Origin: an uncultured Chitinophagaceae bacterium
GTDB lineage: Bacteria > Bacteroidota > Bacteroidia > Chitinophagales > Chitinophagaceae
Assembly: GCA_936908745.1 (NCBI GenBank)
Contig: CAKZFX010000014.1
Span: 186,001-250,000 of the forward strand
Direction of reading: 5' to 3'
DNA: 64,000 nucleotides
Shown: piece by piece, positions 59,233 through 64,000 of the stretch
Layout of the letters: each line of letters opens with the position of its first letter
Position numbering within the stretch: the first letter of the stretch is position 1
Notes under the pieces: generated by a model
What the model was told of the DNA's origin: nothing
What the model saw: only the letters and a program-made list of their open reading frames with translations
Database searches by the model: none
Program-made: the position numbers and the translations under genes

Positions 59233-60477
59233 CTAAGAAATAAATTGACCGTTGATCATTACCCTGTCAATTAAATTGTTGCCAAAGGCATAAGGCAGGT
59301 AAGCGAGTGAAGGGATCTTTTTGGTAAAAATGAGATGGGCCTTTTTACCAACAGTAATACTTCCCAGTTCGTTTTCAACTTCCATGGCATACGCAGCATT
59401 CATAGTGGCAGCATTTATTGCTTCTTCGGGTAACATTTTCATCTGGATACAGCTCATTGCCACGACAAGGTTCATATTGCCGGAGGGCGATGAGCCGGGA
59501 TTATAATCGGAAGCCAGCGCAATGGCACAACCTGCATCAATCAGTTGCCGCGCCGGCTGAAAAGGCATACGTAAAAAGAACGCAGCCGTTGGCAACAATG
59601 TACCGATTGTTGATGAATTGGCCAATGTTTGAATCGCATCTTCATCCATTGTTTCCAAATGGTCAACAGAAACAGCGCCCAGCTTCACTCCTGCTTGTGT
59701 GCCTCCCGAAAGATTTAACTGGTTAGCATGTATCTTGGGTTTGAGGCCATATTCCAAGCCGGCTTTGCAGATCGTTTCGGTTTCAGCAGCAGAGAAAAAG
59801 CCGTCTTCGCAAAAGACGTCTATATAGTCCGCTAAACCTTCTTTGGCAATCACCGGCAGCATTTCATGGATGATGAGATCAATATATCCCTGGTGATTTT
59901 CTTTGTAAGCTACCGGGTACGTATGTGCACCGAGGAAAGTAGCTTTTACCGGAACCGGCGACACTTTTTTCAGTTGCTTGATCACCCGCAGCATTTTCAG
60001 TTCGCCTTCCACGCTTAATCCATAACCGCTTTTTATTTCAATAGCACCGGTGCCGAGTTTGATTAGTTCATTTAACCGTGTTTGTGCCGAAAAAAACAAC
60101 TCTTCTTCTGTGGCCGATGCGATCTTATTAGCAGAGTTTAAAATACCGCCACCTTTCGCCGCGATTTCTGCATAGCTCATGCCCTGTAGTTTGTATACAA
60201 ATTCTTCTTCACGGCTGGCAGCAAATACCAAATGGGTATGTGAATCGCACCAGCAAGGCAATACAAACTGGCCGGAAGCATCCACCATTGTATCTATTTG
60301 CAGTTGTTGTGATGAAAGGTCTTTCATTTCGCCATAGGCAGCAATGATTCCATCCTTTACCAGCAACCATGCGTTTTTCAACGAAGGCAATTGCGCCAGC
60401 GCAGTGCCACGCAATAATTCATTGGCTGTTCTTGTTCCGGTAAGCTGTGCAATATTGGTGATGAGTATGGCAGACAT
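59233..60477 (-). CDS. hutI: Imidazolonepropionase
   Basis: A 414-residue amidohydrolase that opens imidazolonepropionate to formimidoylglutamate in histidine degradation. Zinc ligands lie in CDSHTHLVFAASREEE (first His pair), TFLGAHTYPVAY, KIHANQLN and LASDYNPGSSP. VDHLETMDEDA is a further family motif. The reaction feeds the FtcD and HutG genes 4-8 kb away, though the cluster is split by REP and other genes. It begins a leftward operon. Confidence 0.94.
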   Translation of the reverse strand: MSAILITNIAQLTGTRTANELLRGTALAQLPSLKNAWLLVKDGIIAAYGEMKDLSSQQLQIDTMVDASGQFVLPCWCDSHTHLVFAASREEEFVYKLQGMSYAEIAAKGGGILNSANKIASATEEELFFSAQTRLNELIKLGTGAIEIKSGYGLSVEGELKMLRVIKQLKKVSPVPVKATFLGAHTYPVAYKENHQGYIDLIIHEMLPVIAKEGLADYIDVFCEDGFFSAAETETICKAGLEYGLKPKIHANQLNLSGGTQAGVKLGAVSVDHLETMDEDAIQTLANSSTIGTLLPTAAFFLRMPFQPARQLIDAGCAIALASDYNPGSSPSGNMNLVVAMSCIQMKMLPEEAINAATMNAAYAMEVENELGSITVGKKAHLIFTKKIPSLAYLPYAFGNNLIDRVMINGQFIS

Positions 60478-60490
60478 AGCCGCAAGGTAT

Positions 60491-60520
60491 AAAAAAAAAT
60501 GCGCCCCGGTCAGAGCGCAT
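60491..60520 (-). terminator. Terminator of the lipoprotein gene
   Basis: Read leftward, ATGCGC and GCGCAT form a six-base stem and end in a nine-base T-run. It lies 24 bases past the lipoprotein stop and immediately before the hutI start. Confidence 0.75.
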
Positions 60521-60543
60521 TCTTCTACAAAGATACGAAAAAT

Positions 60544-61479
60544 TTAGTAAGGCAATATTGTAGTGTGTGTGTTGCCATTGGCGGCAGTCAGCACAATTTT
60601 CATGTAATAAGAATTAGTGCCGGGGCAGGATGTCGGGTTGCCTTGCGCATCCAGGCCAAATGTAACGTCTGTGGTAAATGCCTGCGTAAGATGTTTTACC
60701 CATCCCCTTGTGATACGGAAATTACAGTCCTGGCGGATAACGATCGGTTCTCTTGTGGAAGTACGGAAGCTACGGCCAAAACGATTTGTTCCCCACTCAG
60801 CAATATTGGTGGCATCGCCATCGGTATGTGTACCGCGGATGCTGATCACAATACCATTATTGTACGTAAACACTCTTTGTTTGGCGATCTGCCAGGTGCG
60901 TTCTGAACCGTTATCAAACTTCACCGACATATTGTTGCTGGTAACGGTGTGGGTGATCTGGTTCAATGTAGGAAGATTGACCAGTAAACCACCGCTTACG
61001 TTTGTATAGGTTTTAGTACCGTTGAAGGTCACGCTTTTGTTATCACGCACACGGGTGATTTTGAAATTCTGGAAGCTGACATTTACCGATGCGCCAGCAT
61101 TTCTCCAGCGGGTGCCTTGTGCCATTGAAACAACGATAACGCCGGTGCGGGTACGGTTGCCAAGGCAATTGGTGCCGTTAAAAGTAATGGTGATCGTTCT
61201 TGGGTTGGCAGTCGTATCCACCACCACTGTGGCATCGCAGATAATAGATTGCACCTGTTCACCCCTGCCTGTGAAACCTTGTGTTGATTCCAACTGACCG
61301 TCAATATCAGTAAGAGCGGCTTCCGATTCTCCCGAAAAGAAATTTTCGTCGTCCGAATGCGTCGACGCTTCTGTTTCAATAGTGGCGTTTTGATCGTCGT
61401 CTGCATTTTTTTGGCAAGCCGTAAATAAAAGGGATGTGGTTGCAGCAGCAACCGCTATCAACAATAGTTTAGCTTTCAT
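60544..61479 (-). CDS. Lipoprotein of unknown function, beta-rich
   Basis: A 311-residue protein starting at the ATG at 61479 (MKAKLLLIAVAAATTSLLFTAC, a clear lipobox); the frame before it is repeat DNA. An acidic Asp/Glu/Thr-rich spacer follows (residues 25-60). A beta-rich body includes ITITFNGTNCLGNRTRTGVI, NVSFQNFKITRVRDNKSV and the ending GNPTSCPGTNSYYMKIVLTA. Its cysteines suggest disulfides. The pattern is common among Bacteroidota lipoproteins without known roles. No partner gene is visible. Confidence 0.7.
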   Translation of the reverse strand: MKAKLLLIAVAAATTSLLFTACQKNADDDQNATIETEASTHSDDENFFSGESEAALTDIDGQLESTQGFTGRGEQVQSIICDATVVVDTTANPRTITITFNGTNCLGNRTRTGVIVVSMAQGTRWRNAGASVNVSFQNFKITRVRDNKSVTFNGTKTYTNVSGGLLVNLPTLNQITHTVTSNNMSVKFDNGSERTWQIAKQRVFTYNNGIVISIRGTHTDGDATNIAEWGTNRFGRSFRTSTREPIVIRQDCNFRITRGWVKHLTQAFTTDVTFGLDAQGNPTSCPGTNSYYMKIVLTAANGNTHTTILPY

Positions 61480-61558
61480 TGTGTAGTGTGTTTGGGTTTT
61501 AAATGGACCACCTGTTTGTCCAAAGTGGTTTTGTTTGTTGTTAGTGACGGTCAATAGA

Positions 61559-61576
61559 CCTCGCAGGGTTGCGAGG
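61559..61576. other. Short palindrome upstream of GAPDH-like gene
   Basis: CCTCGCA-GGGT-TGCGAGG is a perfect 7-base hairpin, and CCCCGCCGGGG lies about 65 bases further on. Both sit in the 269-base gap between divergent genes; no gene was seen there. It may be a REP-like or regulatory hairpin. Confidence 0.4.
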
Positions 61577-61748
61577 GTTTAACAACCCATTCAAATTTAT
61601 TTTTATAACTCTTCTAAAACGGCGTTCCCGGCTTTTTAGTACCCCGCCGGGGATCGTAGAATTACTTTGATACAGCCGATACAATTATTTCTGATATAGT
61701 GTTGATTTCTTATTCTTTAGGATATTTGCAGCGAATTAAACAGAACAG

Positions 61749-62729
61749 ATGAGAATAGCGATAAATGGAATGGGCCGCATCGGCCGGCTGCTTTTCAGGC
61801 GATTGGTCGGGCACCCGGGCATTGAACTGGTGGCTGTAAACGATATCATGCCTTCAGACAATCTTGTGTACCTGTTGAAATATGATTCGGTGTACGGCAC
61901 TTTTGCCGGTCCACAGCTCGGGGATGGCCATATTGTATGCGACGGGAAAAAAGTGGCCGTGTTTAACCAGGCCAGTCCTTCTTCCCTGCCCTGGAAAGAC
62001 CTCGGTGTGGATGTGGTGCTGGAATGTTCCGGGAAATTTGCTGATCAGAATGGCGCAGGACTGCATTTGCAGGCGGGGGCTAAAAAAGTATTGTTGTCAA
62101 CCACCGGGTCGGATGATATACCACTGGCGATTTATGGATTTAACCAGAATGGCGCTATTAAAGATGCCCCGGTCATTTCGCCGGGTGGCTGTATGACGAA
62201 TTGTTCTGTTCATGTCATTTACATTTTAAATGCCATCGGCATCCGCAGCATACAGGTGAATATGCTGCATTCCTATACATCAAGACAGGAGCTGGTAGAT
62301 GCGCCGCACAAAGATTTCAGGCGTGGACGGGCGGCAGCTGAATCTATTATTCCTGTTGAGATTGATTTATACCAGTCGCTTGAACGGGTGTTGCCGGGTA
62401 TGAAAGGGAAAATTGCTACGGTGTCCACCCGTGTGCCGGTAGCCAACGGAGCGATGGCCGATTTTACGGTGCAATTAAATCGAGAAACAACGGTAGCAGA
62501 GGTAAACGAGCTGTTCAGGAAATCTGCCGCTAATGAATTCAAAGGGATCCTGGATTATACGGAAGAACCGCTGGTGTCGCTGGACATAAAAGGCAATACG
62601 CATTCCTGTGTTATTGATGGCACATTAACATCTGTTATCGGCAACCACCTCAAAGTGATCGCATGGTTTGATAATGAGTATGGTTTTACCAGCCGCATGA
62701 TTGACTGGCTTGACTCATGGAAAAAGTAA
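61749..62729 (+). CDS. Divergent glyceraldehyde-3-phosphate dehydrogenase family enzyme
   Basis: A 326-residue GAPDH-superfamily protein. Rossmann motif INGMGRIGRLLFRRL, NDI (31-33), catalytic Cys148 in GCMTNC and His174 in MLHSYTSR. The usual SCTTN is GCMTN, the FVMGVN strand is replaced by LAIYGFNQNG, the TGAAKAVG loop is replaced by IIPVEIDLYQSL, and VPTPNVSVVDLTV by VPVANGAMADFTV. The IIPVE segment is closer to erythrose-4-phosphate dehydrogenase. It is single-copy here with no glycolytic neighbours. A dedicated substrate cannot be assigned. Confidence 0.8.
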   Translation: MRIAINGMGRIGRLLFRRLVGHPGIELVAVNDIMPSDNLVYLLKYDSVYGTFAGPQLGDGHIVCDGKKVAVFNQASPSSLPWKDLGVDVVLECSGKFADQNGAGLHLQAGAKKVLLSTTGSDDIPLAIYGFNQNGAIKDAPVISPGGCMTNCSVHVIYILNAIGIRSIQVNMLHSYTSRQELVDAPHKDFRRGRAAAESIIPVEIDLYQSLERVLPGMKGKIATVSTRVPVANGAMADFTVQLNRETTVAEVNELFRKSAANEFKGILDYTEEPLVSLDIKGNTHSCVIDGTLTSVIGNHLKVIAWFDNEYGFTSRMIDWLDSWKK

Positions 62730-62731
62730 GC

Positions 62732-63202
62732 TTATAAACCATCCATACTTCGCCGGTAATCGTATTGCAGGTCTTCGTGGATAGCTGACAACACACTGTT
62801 GATCTTTTTCAACTGGCCGAGGTATAAGTTATTGATGATGGGATTTTGTTTGATGGGAATGCCTGACTCTTTTAACTGACGGCAGAAATAAATGCGTAAT
62901 TCAATTTCTGTTTCCTTCTCTGCGCTGTAGCGGCAATATTTATTGATGATGCGCACGATTTTTCGCAGGCTTTTTTTAGCAAAATAAAGTTGGGAAACAT
63001 TGATGGCTGAAAACAGTTCGTCTATTTCATTTTTGACACTTTGAATAAATCCCTGTTCATCATTGGCCTCAAATAAAAGATAAGTAAGCAGTTCCTTGTT
63101 TTCTTTTTTAAACCGTGCCAGACGCAGGCATAATTCAACCAGGCGGGCCGGCTTCTCTCCTGCCAATTCTTGTTTCAATTCCTGTACCGTCGCTGTTTTC
63201 AT
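62732..63202 (-). CDS. All-helical protein, unknown function
   Basis: A 156-residue protein starting at the ATG at 63202 (MKTATVQELKQELAGEKPAR). It is predicted to be almost entirely helical, with many Lys and Leu residues (LVELCLRLARFKKENKELLT, and YFAKKSLRKIVRIINKYC). No membrane segment or signal is present. Relatives occur widely as hypothetical proteins in Bacteroidota, by pattern only. It converges on the GAPDH-like gene, 2 bases between stops. Confidence 0.65.
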   Translation of the reverse strand: MKTATVQELKQELAGEKPARLVELCLRLARFKKENKELLTYLLFEANDEQGFIQSVKNEIDELFSAINVSQLYFAKKSLRKIVRIINKYCRYSAEKETEIELRIYFCRQLKESGIPIKQNPIINNLYLGQLKKINSVLSAIHEDLQYDYRRSMDGL

Positions 63203-63229
63203 CCGCCGAATGTAAATGAAAAAATAGTT

Positions 63230-63545
63230 TCCCACAAAGTCGCAAAGAAGCACAAAGATTAAAGGCCACAGAGGGCCACTGAGAGACAGAGGGTCACAGA
63301 GAAATACAAACCTGTAATAATGTACCCGCTTTAAAAAGATTCACGACTTCTATGTGCTTCTATGTTTCTATGCTCCTATGTGGTTAAAAAAAATCTCACA
63401 GAGCCACCAAGAATCACAAAGATTAAAGGTCACAGAGTATCACAAAGAAATACAGAAATGTACAAACCTGTAATAATTTACCCGCTTTAGGAAAGACTCA
63501 CGACTCATGACTCCCGACTAAATACTCTCTCTCTGCGGGAAACAA
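63230..63545. repeat. Tandemly duplicated composite intergenic repeat
   Basis: Two head-to-tail copies of a unit of about 150 bases. Each has CACAAAGATTAAAGG, CACAGAG words, ACAAACCTGTAATAAT, ACCCGCTTTA and ending CTCACGACT or CACGACT. The first also contains CTTCTATGTGCTTCTATGTT. The inverted unit at 44215-44345 shows the same order. The gap 63203-63548 holds no gene. Confidence 0.75.
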
Positions 63546-63548
63546 ATA

Positions 63549-64000
63549 TCAGAATGTCCACGGAAAACGTGCGCCGGTGGGCGTTACCCTGAATACAGCT
63601 CCATTTTCAATCAGCAAGGCTTCTGATTTGCCACGGGCATGATGCACATCTGTGTTGAATAATTTACCCCCAAATAACTTGCTGATGGTATCGGCAATCA
63701 CGGTATGACCGGTGGCAATATGTTTGACCCCATATTTTGCCAGCGTACTGTCTAATTGCGCATGTGAGGCTCTTGGAGAACCGGTATAGTAACCACGATA
63801 CCAGAAAGGGCCTAAATCGCTGTATAAAGTGTCCACTCTTGGATCATTGTATTGAAAACTGCTGTCGGCATACCATGGACGTACGAGGTCATTGGTTTGT
63901 TCCGCCGAGGCTTTCATCCGGTTCACAGCTGGTGAAATACCACCATGCGCATACAAAACATCGCCCACTTTTTCCATCACGTTTTTAGTGCGCAACCAAC
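63549..64000 (-). CDS. Metallophosphoesterase family protein, C-terminal part (cut by window edge)
   Basis: At least 150 codons; the frame is open through position 64000, so the N-terminus lies beyond the window. The visible part has YAHGGISPAVNRM and ATGHTVIADTISK, with the metal-binding HGG and GHT of calcineurin-like phosphoesterases. The residue order (GPFWYRGYY, FNTDVHHARGKSEALLIEN) resembles a Ser/Thr-phosphatase-like group with a surface extension. The substrate is unknown. It lies downstream of the duplicated repeat. Confidence 0.8.
   Translation of the reverse strand, partial: WLRTKNVMEKVGDVLYAHGGISPAVNRMKASAEQTNDLVRPWYADSSFQYNDPRVDTLYSDLGPFWYRGYYTGSPRASHAQLDSTLAKYGVKHIATGHTVIADTISKLFGGKLFNTDVHHARGKSEALLIENGAVFRVTPTGARFPWTF

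Overview
The window reads as a chromosomal segment of a Bacteroidota bacterium, most likely of the Chitinophagaceae. The support is a set of families typical of that phylum: a GLPGLI protein next to an outer-membrane receptor-like barrel, a T9SS type A C-terminal sorting domain, PorT-like and DUF6089 barrels, a BT_3928-type DoxX/MauE protein, DUF1599, DUF4349 and a RecF/DUF721 pair. Promoter-like TAnnTTTG boxes replace sigma70 boxes, and Shine-Dalgarno sequences are mostly absent. Most of the window is ordinary, moderately GC-balanced housekeeping DNA on both strands. No rRNA, tRNA, CRISPR array or prophage was seen.

Layout. 1-2.4 kb: an ArsR/SRPBCC/DoxX operon with two palindromic operator candidates, then an acyltransferase. 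2.7-6.8 kb: a visibly AT-rich defence island. A CBASS-like operon (DUF3892 protein, patatin phospholipase CapV, CD-NTase, E2-like protein ending in a SEC-C zinc motif) runs rightward. A tightly overlapping XRE regulator and SecB-like chaperone gene run leftward. The shared promoter region holds a perfect 9-bp-arm palindrome and a direct repeat. 7-18 kb: a gyrA/TPR operon, a GYF_2 membrane protein, saccharopine dehydrogenase, a sirtuin, lipoproteins and an EVE protein. 18.5-22.4 kb: an AT-rich three-gene unit (small Cys-rich secreted protein, GLPGLI protein, large outer-membrane barrel). 22.5-25.5 kb: LutA-type Fe-S protein, ribH, a TPR protein and pdhA. 25.5-36 kb: recF and a DUF721 protein, a peptide-type permease, BT_3928 and DUF1599 proteins, folP, FKBP and DHH proteins, ndk and TraB/GumN. 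36-50 kb: an ATP-grasp protein, UbiD, DUF6089, a strange 21-bp tandem repeat, M13 peptidase, dipeptide epimerase, a GH77 enzyme, small membrane proteins and a T9SS cargo protein. 50.5-60.5 kb: ABC-F, then histidine-degradation genes (hutG-like formimidoylglutamase, fused ftcD, and hutI). These are split by a REP-associated transposase with its palindromes, a pentapeptide protein and an antiporter. 60.5-64 kb: a lipoprotein, a divergent GAPDH-family enzyme, a helical protein of unknown function and a truncated metallophosphoesterase.

Working together. The CBASS genes form a complete sensor/synthase, effector and ancillary module. The E2-only ancillary gene points to the short type II layout, and the chaperone/regulator pair beside it is the best candidate for something not yet described. 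HutI, FtcD and HutG together cover the later steps of histidine degradation, but hutH and hutU are not in the window.

Intergenic DNA carries several dispersed repeat families: CACAAAG-rich composite elements, CTATGTTTCTATG tracts, ACTCACGACT tracts and CTGCCGACAGGCAG palindromes. They sit mainly at convergent 3' ends. One ACTCACGACT-type tract lies in frame inside the ABC-F gene, and another forms the last codons of the ubiD-family gene.
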